DNA of 64,000 bases, taken from positions 1-64,000 of the forward strand of contig CAZCVE010000012.1 of NCBI GenBank assembly GCA_964502175.1, written 5' to 3'. The notes below the pieces were generated by a model. The model was not told where the DNA came from and did no database searches. It saw nothing but the letters and a program-made list of their open reading frames with translations. Position 1 is the stretch's first letter; the number at the start of each line of letters is the position of its first letter. Positions 8,699 to 15,690 of this stretch are shown here, piece by piece. The position numbers and the translations under genes were made by a program. The stretch comes from JAFLCL01 sp964502175 (GTDB taxonomy: Bacteria > Myxococcota_A > Polyangia > Polyangiales > Sandaracinaceae).

Positions 8699-8708
8699 CG
8701 GTTCGGGC

Positions 8709-10301
8709 TCAAGGGAGCTCGCTGCCGACGCCCTCACGCGTCGGGAAGCGAGTCCACGGATCGCTGCGTCGGTCGAGCGCGTTGTACTCGCAGAAGCTCC
8801 GCAAGATGCCGTGCGTGTCGGTGATGTGGTGGCAGCAGTTCGCGATGCGGTCTTGGTCGTACGTGTGCCGATCCATGAACGGCTTGATCGCGATCGAGAA
8901 CATGTCGGTCGAGCGCACGACGCGCTTGCCGAGCCAGCCCGTGACGCGGCTCATCACCGACGCGTCCTCGGTGCCCACCACCTCGCGCAGCTCGTCCGTG
9001 GAGAGGAGCGTCTTGTACGCGACCTCCTGCATCACCTTCTCGAGGTCTACGTAGCGCACGACGTTGTGCACCACGCCGAAGCGACGGAGGAACACCGTGA
9101 GCCAGCCGCAGTTTGGGTGGCTGCACGGGATGGGCACGAAGTCGTCCTTCTTCATCCGCACGTTCGCGCGCTCGAGGATCGCGTCGGCCACGTCCGAGAG
9201 CGTGAGGCGATCCATCGGATCGAGGCCGAGCTCGTAGCGCCCCGACCAGGTCGCGGGCTGCATCGCGACGAGCTTCACCATGTCGTGGTCGAGCGCGACG
9301 TCGAGCACGTCGGGGACCTCGTGCTCGTTCACGCCGCGCGCGAGCGTCATCGTGAGCTGCATCGGCACGCCGTGCCGATCGAGGTCGTCCACGATGCGCT
9401 TGCGCAGCTCCGCGGGCTCCGCGCCGCGCATCGTCTGGTTGGCCTCGCGAGAGAGCGCGTCGAACTGGAGGAGCACGACGATCTTGTCGGCGTACTTCGC
9501 GAACTTCGCGCGCTCTTCGGCCTTCGCGAGGCGGAGGCCGTTCGTCGGCACGTAGACCTTCTTGATGCCGGGCTCGGTGCAGACGAAGTCGACCATCTCC
9601 CAGAAGCGCGGGTGCAGCGTGGACTCGCCGCCCGTGATCTGGAGCGAGTCGATGCGCCCCTTGCGTCGCACGAGCTCGCGCACGTGCGCCTGGAATTCGG
9701 CGAACGGCATGAAACGCTCGCCCGCGCTCTCCGAGTAGCAGACCTTGCACGCGAGGTTGCACGCGTCGGTGATCTCGACGAGCACGGTGCACGTGCGGTT
9801 CGACATCTGATCGGTGTGCTCGCCGAGGCTCGCGCCCGGTGTCGTCTCGCAGCTCTCGCCGGGCGCGCAGCATGCGCTGTCGTCGCCCGAGAGGATCGTG
9901 TTCCCGAGGCCCTGGGCTCCCCCACGGAGATAGGGGGGGATGTGGAAGACGCGCGACTCCTCGAAGCGGCGCCCGTGGCGGTCCTTGTTCGAGAGGAAGT
10001 AGAAGCGCCGATCGTTCTCGATCACGGCCTCGCTCGCGCCGTGCTCGGCGCAGTGCTTCGCGAGGATCACGCGACGTCCACGCTCGAACACGATCGCGGG
10101 CACCGGCGCGAGACAGCTCGGGCAGAGGCTCACCGTGGTCTTCAGCGGACGATCGACTTCGCGCGCGAGGAGGCGCGCGATCGCGCGATCGGCGTCGAGC
10201 TCGCGGAGCTCCGTGGCGATGCGCTCGATCGTCTGTCCGCGCGTCGGGCGCGGGGCGGCCATTCCGAGTCGGCGCTTGGGCTTGAGCGAGGTCTCTTGCA
10301 T
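8709..10301 (-). CDS. Radical SAM protein, COG1964 / MJ0619 (Tes)-like
   Basis: A 530-residue radical SAM enzyme. The cluster motif CNLACKVC is at 181-188. An N-terminal CPSC (60-63) with KHCAEHG (82-88) resembles the rubredoxin-like metal site of MJ0619-type proteins. Extra cysteines at 144-151 and 171, and a late PIPCSHPNCGW, fit the several metal centres of that family. Archaeal MJ0619-type enzymes have been shown to be tetraether synthases (Tes) that couple lipid tails; bacterial homologues are suspected of making membrane-spanning or otherwise modified lipids. The link here is by motif layout only. The start lies one base after the ferritin-like gene's stop, so translation is probably coupled. 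A methyltransferase-like role on another substrate is the alternative. Confidence 0.75.
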   Translation of the reverse strand: MQETSLKPKRRLGMAAPRPTRGQTIERIATELRELDADRAIARLLAREVDRPLKTTVSLCPSCLAPVPAIVFERGRRVILAKHCAEHGASEAVIENDRRFYFLSNKDRHGRRFEESRVFHIPPYLRGGAQGLGNTILSGDDSACCAPGESCETTPGASLGEHTDQMSNRTCTVLVEITDACNLACKVCYSESAGERFMPFAEFQAHVRELVRRKGRIDSLQITGGESTLHPRFWEMVDFVCTEPGIKKVYVPTNGLRLAKAEERAKFAKYADKIVVLLQFDALSREANQTMRGAEPAELRKRIVDDLDRHGVPMQLTMTLARGVNEHEVPDVLDVALDHDMVKLVAMQPATWSGRYELGLDPMDRLTLSDVADAILERANVRMKKDDFVPIPCSHPNCGWLTVFLRRFGVVHNVVRYVDLEKVMQEVAYKTLLSTDELREVVGTEDASVMSRVTGWLGKRVVRSTDMFSIAIKPFMDRHTYDQDRIANCCHHITDTHGILRSFCEYNALDRRSDPWTRFPTREGVGSELP

Positions 10302-10302
10302 G

Positions 10303-11073
10303 TCAGCTCCAGCGCACCGAGGCCGTCTCCCGCATCGCGAGACCGAGCTCCATCGCGACCGAGGTCAGGCCGTAGAACGTGCGATCGACGAGAGAGAAGC
10401 GCGACGCGAACGCCGTCGAGAGGTGCCGCATCTGTCGCGACGAGAACGCGAGATCGGCCGCGTTCTCGGCGTCTCGGTGCACGCCGAGGATCGCGTCGCG
10501 CTCGCGCGTCGTCGTGATCTCGGTGAGCGCCTCGCGCGTGCTCGCCACGTGACGCGCCTCGTCGGCCTGCACGCGCGCCACGATCTCCGCCACGCCCCGC
10601 GTACGCGACGACCCGACGCGCTCGCACGCCTCGAGGTGGAAGCACACGGACCGATCGACGCGCTGCTCGAGGTGATGTGCGTGCGCGAGGAAGTGCGCGA
10701 TGCGCACGCGCACGACCTCGGGGCCGTCCGTGTCGCGGATCGCCCACGTCGCCTGCGTCTGGCTGCGGATCGTGTTGTTGAGCACGTCGAGCCCCTCGAG
10801 CTCGAGCGGCGCGCGGCCCATCTCGCGGATCGCCTTGCCGTAGAGCGCGGTGTGGCGGCGCTCGTCTCCTGCGTGGCGCTTGAGCTGTTCGGCGAGCCAC
10901 GGCCAGCGCGGTCGCGCGGCCTCGTGCGGGAAGTAGTCGTGCACGGTCTCGGGGTGGTGCTCACCCGCGCGGTAGAGCGACAGCGTCCACGCGTGCGTCT
11001 CCGGATCGGCCGCGAGCTGCTCGTGCAGCCGCACCTTGAGCGCTCGCTCGATCGACGAAGCTCGCGCGCCCAC
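10303..11073 (-). CDS. Ferritin-like diiron protein
   Basis: A 256-residue, all-helical, soluble protein starting at GTG, directly abutting the upstream stop (TGAGTG). Two diiron-type ligand motifs are visible: AGDERRH in the first half and QADEARH in the second. Additional Glu/His (AGEHHPE and HHLEQR) could complete the metal site. This is the pattern of ferritin-like or ribonucleotide-reductase-like carboxylate diiron proteins, which act as oxygenases, desaturases or hydrolases. No signal peptide is seen. Its position between a small membrane protein and a radical SAM enzyme in a tight operon suggests an oxidative step on the same substrate. I cannot name the reaction. Confidence 0.65.
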   Translation of the reverse strand: MGARASSIERALKVRLHEQLAADPETHAWTLSLYRAGEHHPETVHDYFPHEAARPRWPWLAEQLKRHAGDERRHTALYGKAIREMGRAPLELEGLDVLNNTIRSQTQATWAIRDTDGPEVVRVRIAHFLAHAHHLEQRVDRSVCFHLEACERVGSSRTRGVAEIVARVQADEARHVASTREALTEITTTRERDAILGVHRDAENAADLAFSSRQMRHLSTAFASRFSLVDRTFYGLTSVAMELGLAMRETASVRWS

Positions 11074-11466
11074 TCAGTGGCCCATGCACGTGAGGAGGAG
11101 GAGGCCGAAGCCCACGCAGGCGAGCACGATCGGTCCGAGCAACACGCCGAGCGCGAGCTTGGCGAGGGGGCGGCCGCGCTTCGGCTCCAGCACGTCGGCG
11201 CCGCCGTCGATGACCGTGGGTCGCGTGTCCATCAGGCCGAAGAGGCCGAACATGCCGCCGAGCGCGAGCAGCAGGATCCCGGCGACCCGGCCGATCTCCA
11301 CGCCCTCGACGGCGAGCCACAGCGAGAACCAGCCACCGAGCACACACGGGAGCGCGGCCACGGCCGGCGTGGACATGGGCCTCGGTGGCTTCGGCGGGCT
11401 CGCGTTGTCGCGGAACGGGCCCTGCCCGTCGTCGCCGCCGCCGTCGTCCTGGTCGTGCACGCTCAC
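11074..11466 (-). CDS. Small integral membrane protein
   Basis: A 130-residue protein with a charged Gly/Asp/Pro-rich N-terminal 30 residues followed by three probable membrane helices (about residues 33-52, 60-79 and 102-126). It ends LLLTCMGH. The frame starts at a GTG (11466). Its stop abuts the GTG of the ferritin-like gene, so it belongs to that operon. It lies 28 bases downstream of a lipoprotein gene in the same orientation. No family is recognised. It could anchor or partner the diiron/radical SAM enzymes at the membrane. Confidence 0.6.
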   Translation of the reverse strand: MSVHDQDDGGGDDGQGPFRDNASPPKPPRPMSTPAVAALPCVLGGWFSLWLAVEGVEIGRVAGILLLALGGMFGLFGLMDTRPTVIDGGADVLEPKRGRPLAKLALGVLLGPIVLACVGFGLLLLTCMGH

Positions 11467-11494
11467 GCGGCGCGAGCGTACCTCGCCTCAGACG

Positions 11495-12190
11495 TCAGAA
11501 CACGCAGCCGAGATCGAGCGTCTCGGTGAGGCTCCGTGGCCCCGAGCTCGTCGTGACCTGCAGCGTGAGCTCGCCGACCACGGTGTCGCTGCAGAACATG
11601 CAGATGGGGACCGAGGGCGTGCCCGAGCTCTTGCGCTGCATGTGATCGATCGTGCCGCCGACGGGGATGTCGAAGCCGGGCGCGTCGAGGGTGAGCTCCT
11701 GCGTCGTGTCGTAGCTGCGAGCCTCGACGCGCACGCGGAGCGACGCGCTCTCCACCTCGACGCGCTCGCCCGCGGGACCCGTCGCGCGGATCGTCCACGA
11801 CGCGAGGAGCGGATCCGACGGACCCATGAAGCAGTTGCCGTACGCGTACGGCTCGACGAGCGTGAGGCTCACCGCACCAGGCGCATCCGGCCCGGGCGCA
11901 TCCGGCCTGGGCGCATCGAGGCCGGGCGCGTCGGCGCTGGCCGCATCGAGACTGGGGGCGTCGGTCCCCGGGGCGTCGACGGACGCCAGCGCGTCCGTGC
12001 CCACGTCGCCGCCCGAAGGCGCGTCCGCCTCGACGTGCGCGTCGTCGAGGCCGCTGGGCGTCGCATCCACGCTCGCCGCATCGAGGCTGGACGCCGCGTC
12101 CTCCGTGGTGGTCGTGCCGGGGCAGCCCGCCACGCCGAGGAGGAGGCCGAAGGACGAGAGGGCGAGGGAGGATCGTAGAAAAGTCGTCAT
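11495..12190 (-). CDS. Lipoprotein with Asp/Ala-rich linker
   Basis: A 231-residue lipoprotein. A hydrophobic signal ends in the lipobox GVAGC (C23). About 85 residues of low-complexity DA/DAPG repeats follow, typical of surface lipoproteins in this lineage, then a roughly 125-residue beta-rich domain containing CMFC and further cysteines. The domain is not recognised; its pattern (ATGPAGERVEVESASLRVRVE) resembles an immunoglobulin-like fold. It is the first gene of a same-strand run through 7877 and may share its promoter, although the 28-bp gap before the next gene allows separate regulation. Confidence 0.7.
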   Translation of the reverse strand: MTTFLRSSLALSSFGLLLGVAGCPGTTTTEDAASSLDAASVDATPSGLDDAHVEADAPSGGDVGTDALASVDAPGTDAPSLDAASADAPGLDAPRPDAPGPDAPGAVSLTLVEPYAYGNCFMGPSDPLLASWTIRATGPAGERVEVESASLRVRVEARSYDTTQELTLDAPGFDIPVGGTIDHMQRKSSGTPSVPICMFCSDTVVGELTLQVTTSSGPRSLTETLDLGCVF

Positions 12191-12240
12191 GAGGGTCCGT
12201 CACAGTGGTCGCTCGAGGGCGCGATCATCACGCCAAGCGC

Positions 12241-12280
12241 CGGAGCGTCCTCGAGTGTGCGTTCGAATCTCGACGCTCCG
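12241..12280. other. Strong hairpin resembling a tRNA acceptor/T-arm minihelix
   Basis: CGGAGCG (12241-12247) pairs with CGCTCCG (12274-12280). After a three-base bulge, TCGAG (12251-12255) pairs with CTCGA (12269-12273), giving 7 + 5 bp as in a tRNA top half. The loop contains TTCGAAT, the usual T-loop sequence. It sits 30 bp before tRNA-Gln and 50 bp upstream of the lipoprotein start on the other strand. It could be a decayed tRNA, a regulatory hairpin or a terminator. Confidence 0.4.
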
Positions 12281-12309
12281 CGTCTCCGCGGCTATCTCTC
12301 GCCTCTCGG

Positions 12310-12380
12310 TCCGGCGTCGTCCAATGGCAGGACAGTGGACTTTGGATCCACGAATGATGGTTCGATTCCATCCGCCGGAA
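12310..12380 (+). tRNA. tRNA-Gln (TTG anticodon)
   Basis: All arms fold by hand. The acceptor stem TCCGGCG pairs with CGCCGGA (12373-12379), with discriminator A at 12380. The anticodon stem GTGGA/TCCAC encloses the loop CTTTGGA with anticodon TTG at 12342-12344. The T-arm is GATGG, TTCGATT, CCATC. The 3' CCA is not encoded. No other tRNA lies nearby. Confidence 0.93.
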
Positions 12381-12429
12381 CTCGATGTTCCATTCGCGCC
12401 CACGGGGCGCGAGGCCTGCTGAAACCTCG

Positions 12430-13368
12430 ATGACCTCTCCCGATCGCCGCGCGCGGCTCGATCTCGTGCTCGCCGCGAGCTTCGCCGTGACCTCGGGCGT
12501 CGCCACGCTCGTCGCCGGACAAGGCCTCACCGAGCCCATGATCGGCGCCGCGCGCGACGCGGCGGTTCCGTCCGTGTACGCGCTCGCGGGCTTCGTGGCC
12601 TGCGGCTCGGGCGCCGCCGTGTGGCTGTTTCGCAAGCGCGCGAACGCCACCGCGGTGCGCTTCGCGCTGGTGACCGCCGCGATCTCGTCGATCGCGCTCG
12701 TGATGCTCGCGCGCATGGCGCCGCCGCGCGTGGAGGCCGTGCTCACGTCGAGCGATCGCGTGCCCATGCGCGAGGCGCGGCTCGCCGATGGCGCGCTCGG
12801 GATCGAGCACCTGCGCTTGGGGTTTCGTCTCCCGCACCCGGACATGCCGTTCATGCCCGCGCCGTGGATCGAGGCGCAGGCCTACGAGCAAGGCGGCGAC
12901 AGCTACGAGAACGAGCACGCGCTGTGGGCCTTCCAGGGCGACGCGACCGAAGGCGAAGGCGGCGAGACGACGATCATGATCGATCTCTCGCCCGGCGATG
13001 CGCTCGACGAGGACGCTCTCGAGGTGCTCACGGTGAGCGCGCTCGCGCCGCTCGAGCGCGCGGGGCACACGACACATCGCGGCGCGATCAGCCACACCGA
13101 GCGGTGCGTGCGCCGCGACGCCACGGCGACGCTCACGGGCGAGGGCGAAGGCGGTCACGTCGATCTCGCGCTCGCGATCTTTCGCGATCCCGAGGGGCCG
13201 CGCGTGCTGCGGCTCGCCGTGACGGTGGTGAGCCAAGAGGGCGGCTGGGGCGACTACCTCGAGCGGCTGGAGCTGCCCTGCGAAGGCACGCGCCCATCGT
13301 CCTCCGCGGAGCGATCAGGCCGCGCCGCGGAGGTGCTCGATGAGGATTTTGGTCCCGAGGCCGACTAG
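12430..13368 (+). CDS. Hypothetical membrane protein with C-terminal soluble domain
   Basis: A 312-residue protein of unknown family. I start at the ATG at 12430; an earlier in-frame ATG (12385) would run into the tRNA 3' flank. Three hydrophobic helices lie within about residues 12-33, 48-67 and 77-96. A soluble acidic region of about 210 residues follows, with PHPDMPFMPAPWIE and two cysteines (one in TERCVRRDA, one near the end). The 3' end overlaps the convergent mntP gene by 54 bp. Confidence 0.65.
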   Translation: MTSPDRRARLDLVLAASFAVTSGVATLVAGQGLTEPMIGAARDAAVPSVYALAGFVACGSGAAVWLFRKRANATAVRFALVTAAISSIALVMLARMAPPRVEAVLTSSDRVPMREARLADGALGIEHLRLGFRLPHPDMPFMPAPWIEAQAYEQGGDSYENEHALWAFQGDATEGEGGETTIMIDLSPGDALDEDALEVLTVSALAPLERAGHTTHRGAISHTERCVRRDATATLTGEGEGGHVDLALAIFRDPEGPRVLRLAVTVVSQEGGWGDYLERLELPCEGTRPSSSAERSGRAAEVLDEDFGPEAD

Positions 13369-13890
13369 GGCGAGACCGCCGAGCACGTCGAGGCGCTTGC
13401 CGAGCATCGCGCCGAAGCGACGACCGACGAGCACACCGACCGCGCTGAGCGCGGCCGTGGTCACGCCGATCGTCGTGATCGTGAGGAACATCGGGGCGCG
13501 CAGCATCGGGAGCGTGACGCCTGCGGCGAGCGCGTCGATGCTCGTCGCGATGGCGAGCACGAAGAGGACGCGCGGCGCGAACGGATCGGCGGTCGGCTGC
13601 GCCGTGTCCTCGTCGTCACCGCTGCGCGCGTCCCACAACATCTTCGCGCCGATCGCTCCGAGGAGGACGAACGCGATCCAGTGATCCCACGCCGCGACGA
13701 GCGAGCCGAACGTCGCGCCGACGAGCCAGCCGAGGAGAGGCATCGCGGCCTGGAATCCGCCGAAAAAGAGGGCGACCAGCGCCACGTGCGTCGGCCGCAC
13801 CCGCGGCGCCGCGAGGCCGCGCGCGGCGGCGACGGCCATCGCGTCCATCGAGAGCCCGAGCGCCAGGACGAGGATCGAGCCGAAGCCCAT
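13315..13890 (-). CDS. mntP: Manganese efflux pump MntP (DUF204)
   Basis: A 191-residue, six-helix inner-membrane protein. The two internally repeated signature motifs carrying the membrane Asp residues are present: LGLSMDAMAVA near residue 15 and IATSIDALAAG near residue 117. Length and order match the MntP/DUF204 family, which exports Mn(II). The last 54 bp overlap the 3' end of the convergent hypothetical gene. I looked upstream for a yybP-ykoY manganese riboswitch and did not see one. Confidence 0.88.
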   Translation of the reverse strand: MGFGSILVLALGLSMDAMAVAAARGLAAPRVRPTHVALVALFFGGFQAAMPLLGWLVGATFGSLVAAWDHWIAFVLLGAIGAKMLWDARSGDDEDTAQPTADPFAPRVLFVLAIATSIDALAAGVTLPMLRAPMFLTITTIGVTTAALSAVGVLVGRRFGAMLGKRLDVLGGLALVGLGTKILIEHLRGAA

Positions 13891-13961
13891 GACGATGGCG
13901 TCGCACGATCGGGAACCTTCGTCGAACTCCGTTGTCTGGCACGCTCTGATGGAGAGGCGCC

Positions 13962-15644
13962 ATGCCGTTGCTCGATGAGTTGCTCACGTCTGCCCTCACG
14001 CTCGGCCCCCACGGCCGCTTCGTGCTCCCGATCCTCGGCACCCTGGTGGGGCTGACGGCGTTCGCGGTGGGCTGGATCCTGGTCGGACAGCGCGTCGCAT
14101 GGAGCGCGCGTGAGCTCGCGCGCGGCCTCCGCACGCAGATCCACACGGCCGAGTTGGGCGAGCGCGTGTGGATCGTCGGACGCCTGCGCGCTCCGGGGAA
14201 GCAGACGATCGCGTCGTTCGCGCGCTCCGAGCAGCGCGTGGTCGTGAGCTCGCTCCACGAGCGCGTCGGCAAGTCCGCGGAGTGCATCGCCACGCGTACG
14301 GCGCCCGGCCTCGCGATCGAGACGCGGTCCGGCCTGGTGCCGATCACTGGGCTCGTCGACGTCCGCCGCACGCGCGCGACGCGGGTCGCCGCCAACGTGG
14401 ACGCTCGCTCCCTCGAGCGCGCGGGCGACGTGAGCAGCCTCAGGGCGGCCGACGTGATCGAAGGTCAGTGGGTGCTCGCGCACGGGTCGGTCGAGCGCGT
14501 CGCGAGAGAACGTCTCCGCGAGTCGGCCGCGGTGCTCGGCTTGTCCGGTGGATCCGAGATGCACCCGGACGCCGCATCGCGAGCGATCGTCCTCACCGCG
14601 CTTCGTCCCGAGGTCCCCGCGTGGACGGGCACGGTCGCCGTCCTCGGCGCGCTCGCGCTGGCGTTGGTGCTGACCCCCATCCCTTGGCCGGGCGGTCGAG
14701 CCCTCTTCCAGCCGACCATGCGCGAGGTGCGTGTCCTCGTGCGCGCGGTTCGCCTGCTCGGACCCACGCGCAGTGAGACGCTCGCCACCGCCTTCGTCGA
14801 CTCGAGCGAGGACCTCCGAGAGCGCGAGTGGGCAACGCTCGCGGCGATCGAGCGCGGCGACTGCCGTCAGGCGCGTTGGCTCCTCTGGCTCGCGCGACGC
14901 GACGAAGAAGCGCTCGCGCAGATCCACGCGCGCGGCTGCACCAGCGCGGCAGAGGAGCTCCAGCTCCTTCGCGAGACGGGGCGTGCCGAGGAGGCGTACG
15001 CGCTCATGTACGACGTCGTCCTCACCGAGCGTGAGCGGCGCGCGCTCACCGCCGAGGCGGGGTACGCGCGCATCGTGGGCGAGGTCACGACCGACGCAGG
15101 GCGGCTGGCTCCAGCCGAGGGCGACCTCGTCTGCGACGCCTTCTGCCTCGACACGATCCGCGGGCACGGCGACGCAGCGTTCGACCTCGCCGCCGAGGCC
15201 TCGCCCGCCCGTCGTGACCGGGCGCTCGACTGCAGCAGCGAGGAGGTGCGCCGGCTCTTGTGGGAGATCGGTCTCGTGTGCGGTCAGTTCACTCCCGCGG
15301 AGGGGCGTGAGGCCGTGCGGTTGGCGCCGCGCAGCATGGAGCTCCGGCCGCTGTCGGCGGTCGAAGCGCGCCTCCACGTGATCCGCACGGTGCTGCTGAA
15401 CGCGGGTGCGGAGGACGAGGCGCTCGTCATCGAAGGGCGACAGCGACGCCTGCTCGCGATCCTCGCGACAGAGCACGGCGCGCGCGCCGAGGAGGTCTGG
15501 ACGGTCGGCGCCCCGATCCCCGAGCCCTTCGACCCGCGCGCGGGATGCATGCCGATCACCGATCTCGCGTTCGCCCAGGAGCAGGCCGGGATGACACGCG
15601 AGGATCGCGACGCGTGGGAGCGACACTGGGACGCGCCGCTCTGA
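13962..15644 (+). CDS. Unknown two-segment membrane protein
   Basis: A 560-residue protein; GGAGAGG sits before the ATG. A first membrane helix (about 20-43) is followed by about 160 residues of beta-rich sequence (ELGERVWIVGRL, TIASFARSEQRVVVSS) reminiscent of the GIDE domain, a match I cannot confirm. A second helix lies near 219-238. The remaining 320 residues are helical with several cysteines (ERGDCRQARWLLWLARR, LVCDAFCLDT) and may form TPR-like or alpha-solenoid repeats. No catalytic motif is recognised. It stands alone between divergent mntP and a kinase gene. Confidence 0.65.
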   Translation: MPLLDELLTSALTLGPHGRFVLPILGTLVGLTAFAVGWILVGQRVAWSARELARGLRTQIHTAELGERVWIVGRLRAPGKQTIASFARSEQRVVVSSLHERVGKSAECIATRTAPGLAIETRSGLVPITGLVDVRRTRATRVAANVDARSLERAGDVSSLRAADVIEGQWVLAHGSVERVARERLRESAAVLGLSGGSEMHPDAASRAIVLTALRPEVPAWTGTVAVLGALALALVLTPIPWPGGRALFQPTMREVRVLVRAVRLLGPTRSETLATAFVDSSEDLREREWATLAAIERGDCRQARWLLWLARRDEEALAQIHARGCTSAAEELQLLRETGRAEEAYALMYDVVLTERERRALTAEAGYARIVGEVTTDAGRLAPAEGDLVCDAFCLDTIRGHGDAAFDLAAEASPARRDRALDCSSEEVRRLLWEIGLVCGQFTPAEGREAVRLAPRSMELRPLSAVEARLHVIRTVLLNAGAEDEALVIEGRQRRLLAILATEHGARAEEVWTVGAPIPEPFDPRAGCMPITDLAFAQEQAGMTREDRDAWERHWDAPL

Positions 15645-15690
15645 GCGGCCTCGAACGTCCTCGGGCGAGCACGCTATTCTCCGCTCGCCC

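Noticed and set aside
13891..13961. Manganese (yybP-ykoY) riboswitch before mntP
   Set aside because: No matching stem-loop pattern could be found in the short spacer.
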